DNA of 64,000 nt from Ascarosepion bandense (lineage: Eukaryota; Mollusca; Cephalopoda; Sepiida; Sepiidae): positions 3,728,501 to 3,792,500 of the forward strand of contig JBBBDQ010001273.1 of NCBI GenBank assembly GCA_037127315.1, given 5' to 3'. Shown here piece after piece: positions 10,380-20,059 of the stretch (its first letter is position 1; every line of letters begins with the position of its first letter). The translations under genes and the position numbers were made by a program. The notes under the pieces are model-generated. The model ran no database searches. It was given only the letters and a program-made list of their open reading frames with translations, and had not been told where the DNA came from.

Positions 10380-10860
10380 ACAACAAAAATAACTCCAACA
10401 GTCTGCCCCATAATAACAACCTCTGTAACTGTAGAAACCCAAACCGATGCCCCATGACCAATAAATGTTTAACGAAATCCCTGATACATATTTGTTCGAT
10501 TTCCTCCATGGGGAATCCTAAAGATGAAAAAATATATATCGGAAACACCATGAACGTATTTAAAAAGCAATTTTACAATCACTTCTCATTCTTCAATAAC
10601 AAAGAAAAACAAAACATGACGTCTCTCTCCAAATAATTTTGGAAGTGAAAAGACGAAAATAAAACACCTAAAGTTAAATGGAAAATCCTCAAACAAGCAA
10701 GAACTGCTAAATCAATAAAGAAACCATGTTTCCTTTGTCTTCAAGAAAAAAATTGAAATCATTAAATATATGAATAGCAACAAGCTTTTAAACCAGAGGC
10801 ATGAAACCACAGTAAACTGCAAGCACATTAAAGAACTAACCTTACAATCATGATAGAAAA
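10380..10860 (+). pseudogene. PLE-1 Cys linker and GIY-YIG endonuclease (broken)
   Basis: The frame reads 'NLCNCRNPNRCPMTNKCLTK' (about 10412-10471), the C-x-C...C-x5-C linker seen before GIY-YIG domains in PLEs, then 'DEKIYIGNTMNVFKKQFYNH' (about 10524-10583) containing the YIG motif and the downstream Arg/Lys...His segment. After a stop near 10634 the frame resumes with 'KPCFLCLQEK' and 'LNQRHETTVNCKHIKELTLQS' to about 10852. GIY-YIG domains nick target DNA for target-primed reverse transcription. The same C-terminus occurs in PLE-2 at 20060-20293. Confidence 0.87.
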
Positions 10861-10931
10861 TACTACAAAAGCCAGAGCTAGGACCTCTTAGAAATGATAC
10901 ACCTTCATAGTACTAACAACACTCTTACACA

Positions 10932-11365
10932 CACCACAAACGTGATCTAATTTAGAATTTTAAAAATTAAAAATTTTATAGAAAAAAACGATTTCCTAAA
11001 TTATAAATTAAGGTTAAATATACAAAATTAGATTTATTATAGAAACTCTGCTCAAATGCACACATAAAATTTTACTTATTAACTTAAATACAAATATACC
11101 TATTACCTATTTACCTGTTACCTTAAATACAGCATTAAATCTTACCTCCTACATTAAATTCTACCTATTACGAACTCATTACCTACTTACCTATTACCTT
11201 AAATACTAACATTAAATTTTTACTCTTACATTAAATCTTACCTATTAGACACCACAAACTGTGATCTAATTTAACATTTATAATTTAATAGGAAAATCGA
11301 TTTCCTAAATCCAAAATTATAGTTAAATATACAAAATTAGATTAATTATTAAAACTGTGCATAAA
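10932..11365 (+). repeat. Direct repeats in PLE-1 3' UTR
   Basis: 10932-11055 and 11249-11365 share 'acaccacaaac-gtgatctaatt', 'cgatttcctaaat' and 'ttaaatatacaaaattagat'. Between them lie short 'cattaaatcttacctatta' repeats. Non-coding. Confidence 0.7.
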
Positions 11366-11693
11366 TACAAAAATATTTTATAGTTGTAAAAATAAGCAGT
11401 AAGTCCAATCCCATCCCTTCCCACCCCTTACACCTCCCTACTCTGCTCCTCTAAGAAATCTAAAGAATAAAGTCTAGTTTCAAGATCATAAAACTTACAT
11501 CCTATCGGCTAATATTAAATCTGTCTACAAAATTCCAAGACACTCATTAATCAACTATATTCACACCACACCACTTTCTTCAAAATTCAAACGGACAATT
11601 CACAAGACTTTATTCCCTTATCACTAACACCCACCAACATCCCACACACAACTCAACAAATATAAGAAGAGAGGCTTTCCATTCCTGTCCACA

Positions 11694-11749
11694 CCACTTG
11701 ATAAGACATTGTAGTTTCAATGTCGAAACAACTGTATGATTTGTAGTGG
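11694..11749 (+). ncRNA. Hammerhead motif in PLE-1 right terminus
   Basis: Stem I CCAC (11694-11697)/GTGG (11746-11749); core TTGATAA in place of CTGANGA; stem II GACATTG (11705-11711)/CAATGTC (11718-11724), perfect 7 bp; GAAA at 11725-11728; stem III ACAA/TTGT with predicted cleavage after A11745. The C-to-T and G-to-A changes in the core predict loss of activity, but the fold is retained. Confidence 0.72.
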
Positions 11750-11879
11750 ATATATAAAAAAATTGTACATGTTCTAAAATATAATTTATAATAAATATTA
11801 ACAGCTCTATATATTATATATCAAGCACTGTTTTAAATTAATGTTTTGGACGTTGTAAAAATAAGAAAATTTTTCTTCG

Positions 11880-12041
11880 TTCCTTATTCACTCGTATATA
11901 TATATATCCTTTCGTCTAGATAAATCTAGCCCATTCATTTTCATTTTTGTGAAGAATTTTGGTCTGAGGAGCGGTTTTGTAAAAGTTCCACGAAATAAAC
12001 TATTGCCAATGGATTTATAAAGGCATCCATTTTATTTTCAC

Positions 12042-12100
<59 letters not shown>

Positions 12101-12584
12101 TAGTAAAAGATTTACATATTCGAGCATAGCAAAATCCATATTTCATATCCAAGAACCCAAAATTACAATCCATATTTCACATTCTCCAACCCAAACAATC
12201 TCGTCAAAGTTGCTTCATCTTATATTCGGCAGCAGCACACTCATACCCGTTCTGACTGTTACCAGTTAGAAAAAGCAGACGTCACTGAGGCAATATTTGT
12301 TCAGAAATTTTGATTCATACAGACCGTTTAAATGATTTCGTCCTGTCAAAGACGGTCGATTCAAACGCGGCGTGTCGTTGGCACCTCATTAATTCACAGC
12401 GACAGCGTCGCCAGCCCTCAACACAGTCCTAATGATACGTTCACCCGATGCAATTACTCGGCTGTTATTGATTCAATGACGGGAATAAAAGTTGGAAAAG
12501 TGATTGTGCTGATCGAACAGTCTTCCGATGACTGGAGTTTGATGAATACAAGTGAGTGTCTAACCGTCTGATGATGATGGACAA
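11880..12584. other. Unclassified stretch
   Basis: A TA run near 11897-11908 and a (TA)n-(TG)n microsatellite at about 12041-12098. From 12100 to 12580 there are frames on both strands with ordinary composition that I cannot assign to any family. Possibly an eroded element upstream of the LINE C fragment. Confidence 0.45.
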
Positions 12585-13275
12585 AACCTTGGCTTTCTTA
12601 CTAACTGCTTTTGTATATTGTATACTCGAAAAGACCCCAAAATGCCAACTATAGGCCAGAGAAACTAAAATAAAACAAGTAAAGAAATTTAAATATCTGG
12701 GAAGTGTTCTGACAGAGGATGGAAAGTGCGACATTGAGATCAAAAGACGCATTGGCATGGTCAAGGACGCATTTTAAAAGCTAACCAGAGTAATGAGAGA
12801 GAAAAATCTCATTGGAAATAAAGAAGAGAGTGCTAGATTGCTATGTGATATCTGTCTTTTTGTAGGGAAGTGAATAATAGACGATCACATCAAGGTTAAA
12901 AGACAAGCATAAATGTGTTTTTACAGATGGATGCTGATTATATCATGGACTGAGCACGTGAGCAACGATGAGATGTCGGAGAAGATGCAAACGAGAAGAA
13001 AAATCATGCTTAACATAATGAAGAATCAGATGGGGTTCCAGGGACACGTAATGAGAATTTAATGGGCCTGGAGAATTTAATACTCACAGGACAGATAGAA
13101 GGCAAGAGAAACAGGGGAAAGCAGCGCAAAACATACTTGATAGGCCTGAGCAAATGGATGACGGAGCAGGATTTTGGGAGAGATACCAAGAGGAAAAAGT
13201 GACAGAGGCAAGTAGAAGTTCATGATCGCCTACGTCTTGAAGGAACATGAAGAAGAATACTCGAAGCAAATTTTA
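12585..13275 (+). pseudogene. LINE C reverse transcriptase 3' fragment
   Basis: C-terminal region of an APE-type non-LTR reverse transcriptase of the kind often mis-annotated as craniofacial development protein 2-like. Visible in order: 'KIKQVKKFKYLGSVLTEDGK' (about 12670-12729), 'DIEIKRRIGMVKDAF', 'MCFYRWMLIISWTEHVSN', and 'LTGQIEGKRNRGKQRKTYL' (about 13080-13136) with 'WMTEQDFGRDTKRKKV'. Several stops and frameshifts. The upstream palm is absent. Same family as 22400-22960 and 33225-35700. Confidence 0.85.
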
Positions 13276-13289
13276 GTGACGATTTGGCT

Positions 13290-13735
13290 GATGCCTGTCA
13301 ATACGCTAGCTTGGTCTCAGCTTCTAGACATGTTACTATTTTATGCATATTGCTCCATTCTGTCATTTTTAAAAATATTTTCAAGGCAGCTGCTCTGACG
13401 AGCTTCTTTCACTGGTGCCACGACCACGTGAATTTATGCATGCTATTAGGTTGACATCTAGGTCCCGCCCTTTTACCTTTGAAATAATAAAATGTAACCG
13501 CTTCTTCTTTTCTAATAGTTTCTTTTCTCGCATTTCCCGCCTGTGGAACTCCCTTCCGTTTAATTGCTTTCCTGATAACTACTATCTTCAAAAATTTAAG
13601 CAAAACGTCAATTGCCATTTTATATCTTACTGAATCGCATCTTTCTCTTATCCTTTCTTCGAACCCTTGTTTGTTATATCATTGTAACGCTCTGCGTACC
13701 GGTGGCGCTTCTACCTTGCTTGGGGCGAAATGATT
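13290..13735 (+). pseudogene. LINE A C-terminal fragment
   Basis: Encodes the far C-terminus of LINE A: 'LTSRSRPFTFEIIKCNRF' and 'SRISRLWNSLPFNCFPDN' with 'LQKFKQNVNCH', the conserved 'R-LWNSLP..CFP..YNLQ-FK--VN' block that closes many non-LTR reverse transcriptases. It ends near 13735 with the family terminus 'taccttgcttggggcgaaa', also at 57885 and 29420. Confidence 0.82.
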
Positions 13736-13739
13736 AAAA

Positions 13740-14060
13740 AACATATTTGCTCTCCTTCCTTCTTTTTTACATTAAAAGTCACTAAAACAATTTTAATATT
13801 AAAATGGCTCTGATAAATGAGCTGCAGAATATGAATGAAAGAAGAGGTGAAATGAGGGAATATTATGAGGATAGGGAGGATAGATAACGAGTGACCCTTG
13901 AATATGCTAAGATTGTAGTTTTAGAAAGTTACTGTTCCGATTATACGAAAAGAAATCGAGGGAGAAAAATTTCTTAAAAGAGGAAGTGAAGTTATGAAGA
14001 AGAATGAATTACAGATCACAGCAAAAGACAAGAAACATTGAAGAACCATGGAAAGCACCA
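13740..14060 (-). pseudogene. Probable LINE B 3' fragment
   Basis: Sequence such as 'gagggaatattatgaggatagggaggatagataac' corresponds to the LINE B copy at 28380-28460, and minus-strand fragments 'RNFSP' and 'NLSIFKG' suggest the closing reverse transcriptase block. Heavily decayed. Confidence 0.45.
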
Positions 14061-14319
14061 ACTTGATACTGCATGGCATAAAAAAGAGAAAGAGAATATA
14101 TAACAAAGACGAGTAGGATTATGAAGGGGAGCGAATTAAAGGTCACAAAACTTACAAGAAACGGTGAAAAACTATGAAGCGCAACACTTTGATAGTATTT
14201 TAAATATAAGAAAGAAAGAGAATATAAAGGTTAAATTTCAGAAAAGGGCTGGAGGCACATGTATGATAAAGACGAACAGGAGTTATGAAGGAAAATGCAT
14301 AACAGGTAGCCTGGAGATT

Positions 14320-14388
14320 TGGACTCACAACACTTTGGGTCAAGTTAGTGGAACTAACCAATGTCTATATCCACTGGGCCACGTGTCC
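14320..14388 (-). repeat. tRNA-like SINE head
   Basis: Minus strand reads 'ggcccagtggatata' (A-box-like) and, about 45 bases later, 'gagtccaaatctcc' (B-box-like). No proper acceptor stem, so a SINE-type remnant is favoured over a tRNA gene. The adjoining sequence at 14396-14440 recurs at 55737-55790, again next to hammerhead-like termini. Confidence 0.45.
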
Positions 14389-14439
14389 TTAAGAGCTGTG
14401 GTGAACAAGTAAATTAAAGAGTCCGGTTAGAGGGAGATA

Positions 14440-14640
14440 ACTCATGACTGCCAAAAGAGGCTTCGCGCAAGCAGTGAGAATGATATGCCAAAGTGATTGT
14501 AATAAAGGTTTCGGTTCGAAATTCCTAGCACCTGAAGAAAGCCGGAGCGTACAAATATCCAGAAAGATTAGGACAATAGTCCGAATAATGTAATTAGTTT
14601 AAATATTATCTATTCTCAGAAATATAGACAATACTGAAAT
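14440..14640 (+). repeat. Third-family hammerhead-like terminus, degraded
   Basis: Contains 'agcacctgaagaaagccgga', 'gcgtaca' and, downstream, 'aggacaatagtccgaataat', shared with 15060-15205 and 55480-55870. The GAAA core is replaced, so no ribozyme is expected here. Confidence 0.5.
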
Positions 14641-14924
14641 ATATGGAGAATCTAGAAAAAATATGCAATTTTACTGGCATGAAATAACTGGCCAAAAAGT
14701 AAGGAATCGTTTACAAAGTTTTCTTACTGGAGAAACATCATTGAAAAATTAAATTAAACTGATTTTAATGATGAAACTCTAAATTCACTAGTGGTAAACA
14801 ACATATGGCAAATATTCTGAAATTAGTCAAGTTTATATACACACCACAGTCTACCTTAGAAAAAGGTATCACTTAGAGAAGATAACGACAGTGAACAAGC
14901 TGGTTTTGTTTATTTACATACCTC

Positions 14925-15205
14925 TGAGATGAGGTATTTACATTATTTACATTGTTCCGACTGTTGTCCTCATCTTTATTGTCATATTCACGACGTCTCA
15001 GCCGTTGAACACACCGGTTTTATTCAAGTGATTGAAATTTCGAAACGAACCCTTTATTTCGATCACTGGGACATATTTTTCCCGTTCTCGAGAATTATTT
15101 AAAGAAGACCGGAGCGTAAAACGGTCGAAACATCGTGAATATGACAAAAAAAGACAAGGACAACAGCCCGAACAATGTGAATAATGGTGCTTCTTTTGTT
15201 TTAAT
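14925..15205. repeat. Head-to-head hammerhead-like termini
   Basis: 14925-15070 (minus) and 15060-15205 (plus) are copies of the same terminus in inverted orientation, sharing 'cattattcacattgttc', 'gctgttgtcct' and 'gtcatattcacga'. The plus copy has 'agaccggagcgtaaaacggt' at about 15097-15116, giving stem II GACCG/CGGTC followed by CGAAAC; the upstream core reads TTAAAGA rather than CTGAAGA. The arrangement resembles inverted PLE termini, but no PLE coding sequence lies between. Confidence 0.55.
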
Positions 15206-15224
15206 TTAGTTTTTAACTGTTTTG

Positions 15225-15620
15225 TTTTAAGTGGCTCATCAAGCCTTCGTGGGTTATTTAAATCCAGGAAATATTTTACATTGTAACATTGTTGGGGAAA
15301 GAGTGATAATAATGGCTTACTGATACAAGACTAACTATTTAAGATGTGAGAGATCAGGGGGGTTCATACAATTTCAAAGGGCAGTAGAGCGTAAACAAAT
15401 ATAACGAACCCGACGAGAAATAGAACTCCGTTCTCTGATTTAAATTCCCGAAATATTATGCCTAACGCTACCCACATATCCAAGCCTACAATACCTGGAA
15501 TTTCGTAACGGTCACCGATCTAGGTACTGAGCAGTTTCGAAGTAGCCTAACTTCGGTTACCATACAGGAACCGGTGTTTCAACGTCATATAGCCGTAAGC
15601 CGCTGAGTGTTTTGATAGGA
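15225..15620 (-). mobile_element. 5S rRNA-headed chimeric SINE, full copy
   Basis: On the minus strand it begins with a 119-nt 5S rRNA-like head (15482-15600), continues with a tRNA-related segment and the central domain shared with SINE1 (here diverged), and ends with a family-specific tail (about 15225-15300) that also occurs at 26490, 29560 and 39985. 5S-derived SINEs use the internal 5S promoter for Pol III transcription. Confidence 0.82.
15482..15600 (-). repeat. 5S rRNA-like SINE head, full length
   Basis: Minus strand starts 'gcttacggctatatgacg', has 'gttgaaacaccggttc' and 'taaccgaagttaggcta' (internal control region, box A equivalent), 'gatcggtgaccgt' (box C equivalent) and ends 'ccaggtattgtaggctt'. 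The 119-nt length matches animal 5S, but substitutions in conserved helices and the attached SINE body make it a retroposed pseudogene. Confidence 0.85.
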
Positions 15621-15865
15621 TCAGATATCTACATTGATAAGTCACCTTTCACTACAGAGAAATAACCTATTCCATTCGTTACATAGGATAACAAGTGATG
15701 AAAATTAGATTGCATACCTTAATATACAACTGAAAAACATAGACTGCTGAACGTAAATCTCAACTGACCCCAAAATCTTTTAAATTTCTCCAAGTAAAAA
15801 GTTAACGTTATGCCTGTGGCGGGGTCGTCGGAATAATATTCAATTAAAATTGAATTATTGAAACA

Positions 15866-16165
15866 CAGTCAGTTAAGTGCCATACCTGAAACACGCTTGG
15901 TCGATCATGTCTCGAAAGAGACATGACAGACTGGGCTGAAGATTATCCCGCAGTAGGTTGCCATTGTTTTCTGCGGTAAACCGGTTGCCAGCCAAGGCTA
16001 TAGAACCCAATCCGTCCTGTTATTTAACTCATAACTGGAAGGAAGAGACGGATTAATACCTTTCCCAAGGGCATTTGCGCGTAAGTAAATGCAATTAATT
16101 CAAATGGAATTCGAAATCGGCTCCCCCATTTCTCGTTCCGAGCTGATATCCACTGCAACACAACG
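15866..16165 (-). mobile_element. SINE1, near full length
   Basis: Minus strand runs from the head 'tgtgcgttgtgttgcagtgg' near 16165 through B-box-like 'gaattcc', central domain and 'tatgagttaaataacagga' to the terminal 'cacttaactgac' near 15866. A mariner fragment follows immediately on the plus strand. Confidence 0.87.
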
Positions 16166-16194
16166 CACATTCGCACTGAAACACAATGAAACCT

Positions 16195-16560
16195 TAAATT
16201 CACATTTCTACGTCAGCAGCTGCAACGTGTCCATAAAAGATTGGTCGAGAAGCCCTTTGTTCTCGTCAGTGGGAGAAATGCTGCTCTGGCCCGTGATAAG
16301 CCAAGAATGCATTTACACGAAACAATTATGGAGCTCGGGTAGTCTGTTCTACCCGATTCACCATATGCACTTGATCTTGCGCCAACCGAGTATTATACTT
16401 TTCGATCGCTGCAAAATGTTTTGATCCAGAAAACTTTCTGTAATATAAAGCAGATTCAAAAAAATCTTTTCACGTCGAAGCCTGAAGAATTTTACTTAAA
16501 ATTTATCCAACAGCTGCCTGATAAGTTGTAATAAATCATTGTAAATAATAGTGAATATAT
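16195..16560 (+). pseudogene. Mariner transposase C-terminal fragment
   Basis: The frame starting near 16198 reads 'FLRQQLQRVHKRLVEK', then a decayed 'HDNARPH' equivalent ('ARDKPRMH', second catalytic Asp present), 'MELG', 'VLPDSPYALDLAPTEYY' and 'FRSLQNVLIQKTF', ending 'SKPEEFYLKFIQQLPDKL'. Mariners use a D,D34D triad; the third Asp position reads Glu ('APTEYY') and there is an in-frame stop after MELG. The N-terminal DNA-binding half is missing. It lies against a SINE1 on its 5' side. Confidence 0.85.
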
Positions 16561-16859
16561 AATTGAATAAAATGTAATATTACTTTATTTTTGGAATAAT
16601 AAATATGATAAACAAAAGCAGAAATTATTTATAACCTAACCTATTAAAACAAACAATAAAATAGCGAACATAAATTACTATAGTGTCTCGCAAGATCACG
16701 TAGAAATACGCCGAGAACATTAACGTGATCTTATCTTTTTTTCTTGTCAAGATAGCATAGACGAATACATATAGTCATTAATTTACTACTTGGCTCATCA
16801 ACAGCCGACTTATTTTTTGCTCCTAAAACTGTCTGTTCTACTTGGCGCATATGCAACTT

Positions 16860-17301
16860 CTTTCTACAACGCTGAGATGAGATAAAAAAAACAAAACAAA
16901 AAGGAGGGGATCTTCGCTCACTGATTGACGCTTATTTCTTTGAAATTCAAGAGGCATTATCTGGTTGCTTGCGGAATAAGATGGGCTCAGGTGTTGCTCT
17001 CTTTGCACTTTGGTTGTGTCGAGTGTGGAGGGTTGCGCTTAGTGGAGCGAAGGTCTGTAAAATGTGACGTAATCAAAAGAAGTAAGGAATTTAGACGAGA
17101 AAGGAAAGGGTGGCTGATTGAATGAAAGTAAAAGAAATGTCAACTGGTGGCGTTTAAAGCAAACAGTGAAACAAAGCAAATAAAATCGCTGGTGGAAGTG
17201 GGTTGCAAAGATGGGGATCAAAGGAAGTAGAAGAACATTTGAAAAAGGAATGAGGCAAAATCTGAAAGGAGAAGAAAATGCAAATGTTTTGAAAAGCAAA
17301 C

Positions 17302-17335
<34 letters not shown>

Positions 17336-17745
17336 CAAAAGAAAGAATTGTAAAAGCCAAATAAGGAATATTGATATTTGAAGAAAAGAATGTTGAAAGC
17401 CTAAGGAAAGAAAGAAAAAATAAAATAAAGAAAGAAAAATGAAAGAAAGAAAACACGAAGGAAAGAAAACAGAAAGAACGACAAACAGACAGACAGAAAA
17501 GAAAGAACACGAGTTAGAAAAAAGAGAGAACGACAGAAGGAAAAAGAAAGACGGGAAAAAGAAATAAAAAAGACAGAGGGATAAAGAAAGAATGAATTAT
17601 AAAAGCCAAATATGGAAAATTAGTATTTGAAAAGAAAAGAGTCTCGTAAGCCGAAAAAAGAAAGAAAAATTTAAAGATAGAAAGAAAGAAAAACAGGAAA
17701 AAAGACGAAAAAATGAAAGAAAAAACGACAGAAATAAAGAAAAAG

Positions 17746-17815
<70 letters not shown>

Positions 17816-18130
17816 GGGAAAGAGTGAAAGAAAGACAGAATGAAAGAGGAAAGAAAGACAGAGAGAAAATGATAGAATAAATAATTTAACAAATAAATAA
17901 ATCAACAAAGAAGAAAAAATGTATTATCAACGGAGAGGAAAAAAGAATAATTTTAAGAATGAAAGAAAAAAAAAGAAAAGTGAAACAAATGAAAGGGAAA
18001 ATCTAATAAGAGATAGAAAAACCAAAGAAAGTTAAAGATAGAAAGAAAGAATGAAAGAATAGGAAATAAAGAAAAAGGGAATAAAGAAAGAAAGAAGAAA
18101 AGAAAGCAAGAAGGAAAAGGTGAAATCTAA
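16860..18130. repeat. Polypurine (GAAA-rich) tract
   Basis: Over roughly 1.2 kb the plus strand is dominated by A and G, with GAAA runs (17303-17336) and scattered 'gaaagaaag' throughout. Poly-Ser/Phe frames on the minus strand are a by-product. Long purine/pyrimidine asymmetry favours triplex (H-DNA). Confidence 0.85.
17750..17812. repeat. (GATA)n microsatellite
   Basis: About 15 uninterrupted GATA units inside the polypurine tract. Confidence 0.97.
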
Positions 18131-18239
18131 AATGATGAAAATATGGCGTATCCAAATTCACAAGAAGAAATTGAAAACAGAATGAACAAAATTTACTGAT
18201 ATATTAATTTGTTTTTCCAGTTTGGGTATTTTTAGGAAT

Positions 18240-18262
18240 TATATGTTATTCTTGGCGAAACA

Positions 18263-18304
<42 letters not shown>

Positions 18305-18321
18305 TACGTTATTCTTGACGA

Positions 18322-18356
<35 letters not shown>

Positions 18357-18370
18357 GTTATTCTTGACGA

Positions 18371-18416
<46 letters not shown>
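18240..18416. repeat. Compound minisatellite, (TA)n plus a TTCTTGACGAAACA spacer
   Basis: Three units of '-ttattcttg(g/a)cgaaaca-' alternate with TA runs (18266-18300, 18326-18353, 18374-18414). The last TA run joins a hammerhead-SINE fragment. Confidence 0.9.
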
Positions 18417-18417
<1 letters not shown>

Positions 18418-18485
18418 TCAGACAGTCCAGTTTTGCTTTATAATCTAGCTTATCAGTACGGTTAGACATCCGATTGCTTCTAGCC
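18418..18485 (-). ncRNA. Degraded hammerhead SINE fragment
   Basis: Minus strand: 'caatcggatgtctaaccgta', then CTGATAA in place of CTGATGA, a decayed stem II, AAAA in place of GAAA and 'ggactgtctgagg'. Only the ribozyme end of the SINE remains, with the (TA)n run on its 3' side as in other copies. Not expected to cleave. Confidence 0.7.
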
Positions 18486-18489
18486 AAGA

Positions 18490-20055
18490 TGGATTCTTTT
18501 CTAAATGTTACAGACTAAACCATTCGAAACATTGTATTTCAGGACAAGAATTTACAGATTTTTGTTCACTTATTGCATAAGATACAAACAACCGCAATAA
18601 AAACATTCAAATGATGAAACATATATTATGAAGGCTGGAAAAAAGGCTGACCGAAATGTTAGAAAAAATGAAGAGATGAATTTGCATAATCAAGAGAGTT
18701 TTACAGTCGTTCAACGCATGAAATTACAAAAATATTTCTAAAAAAATTTACTAAGAAGAATTTTTTTTTAAATTTAAATAAATAAAATTAAGTAAGCGAA
18801 CGAAAAAAAGCCAAAGGAAAGATAAAAAAAAAGCTACAAAAGGGAGTAGTCAAAAAAAAAAAAAAAGCATGAGCCCAAATAAGAAAACGGTGTAAAGAAA
18901 GAAATTTAGAATTACAATAATGGAAAAGAAAGAAAAAAAAACAAATGTCACCGTCTTTAAGATTTTAGCCGAGAAAACGCGACGGAGACGTCCAAACAAT
19001 GTCGACAGGAGTCAGATCAGACGATAACACATATCAAGTGATATCGAATTTTGCTGGGAAAAAAATTATAATTTTAAAAACTTCTGAAACTCAGAAATCA
19101 ATGCAAAAAGAAAATAATAAGACTGCATTCATATTTTTGCATTTTCTGATTTTATTCTTGTTCTTTGTCTGGAGACGAATGACTGAAATAGAAAATTAGT
19201 GTTGCGCGAATGCGTCTGTGTTTGGAATTGTTTGATTCGCTCGGATAAAAAGTACCTCAATCAGAAAATTTCTATATATGCCAGCTATTTTTGATTAGAA
19301 AACATTTTTTCTCAAGTTAATTTTCTTTTCTTTTACCACTTTAACAGCCATCAGTGTTATTATTTTCATCTTTGAACTTTCGATAATAATGTTTTCCTTG
19401 TCTGTTCCTTGTGATCCGATAGAATTTCAGTCTGATATCTAAATCTTTTATGAGCTCTATTTCGATAAAAACGCTCTGTGATCTTATTCGACTGGTATTT
19501 GCATTCGGTAAATTCCAGAGAACTTAGAACAGATACTTTAATCCAGATTATGCGTTTAGCAAATCTTCGACATGATTGCAATTACTTTACAAGGAATGAA
19601 TATATTAATTGAAACAATGACGAAAAGCATCAGTCAGATGGAAAAACCGAACCGTAGGTAGAGTCCAATTTCCATTCACTTCGCATTAATGCCTTTAATA
19701 AAGATTGGAATCTGTAGCCTTGGTAGGGCAACCATGAGAGAATGACAAATCTTAATAGATAAAAGCAGTTTAGTATAGTAAAACCATTGTATCTACTTAT
19801 ATGGTAGCTTGAAATTAATATTAAATGAAGCATCAGACAGTAACCCTTCTTCGGGAGAGAGCTGCAGTCATTACTCTGGGTTCTCAAAAAGGTAAGTGCC
19901 GGAAAAGCTTGAGTAGTTTTTCTACGACATTGTTGTAAATCCCACATCAAACCTCGACCTTTTATCACTGCTCGGTTGCGTGGTAAAGGCACTGAAAATT
20001 ACCATTAATCTACATGTTTTACAGATATTGGACATGACCCGAATTCTACAATTGA
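18490..20055. other. Gene-free stretch
   Basis: AT-rich with A-rich runs near 18760-18870. Frames up to 120 codons at 19366-19992 on the minus strand have no recognisable motif. No repeat partner found in this window. Confidence 0.5.
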
Positions 20056-20059
20056 TTAA

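Larger units (their letters stand above)
9238..11890 (+). mobile_element. Penelope-like element PLE-1
   Basis: Retroelement of the Penelope-like class. It contains, in order, a left terminus in inverted orientation (9238-9335), a degraded reverse transcriptase (about 9390-10310), a Cys-rich linker plus GIY-YIG endonuclease (about 10380-10860), an AT-rich 3' UTR with internal direct repeats, and a right terminus (about 11690-11890). The two termini share about 85 bases as inverted repeats, including 'gaacatgtacaa' and 'tttcgacattgaaactacaa', and carry hammerhead motifs, known for PLEs. Multiple stops and frameshifts make it non-autonomous. The right terminus and downstream sequence match 21185-21375, helping to set the 3' end. 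Confidence 0.88.

Noticed and set aside
15482..15600. Functional 5S rRNA gene
   Set aside because: Length is right, but conserved helices and box positions carry several substitutions and the sequence continues into a SINE body present at other loci.
17039..17908. Three long minus-strand frames rich in Ser, Phe and Leu
   Set aside because: Produced by the polypurine GAAA/GATA tract; no start context, motif or non-repetitive core.
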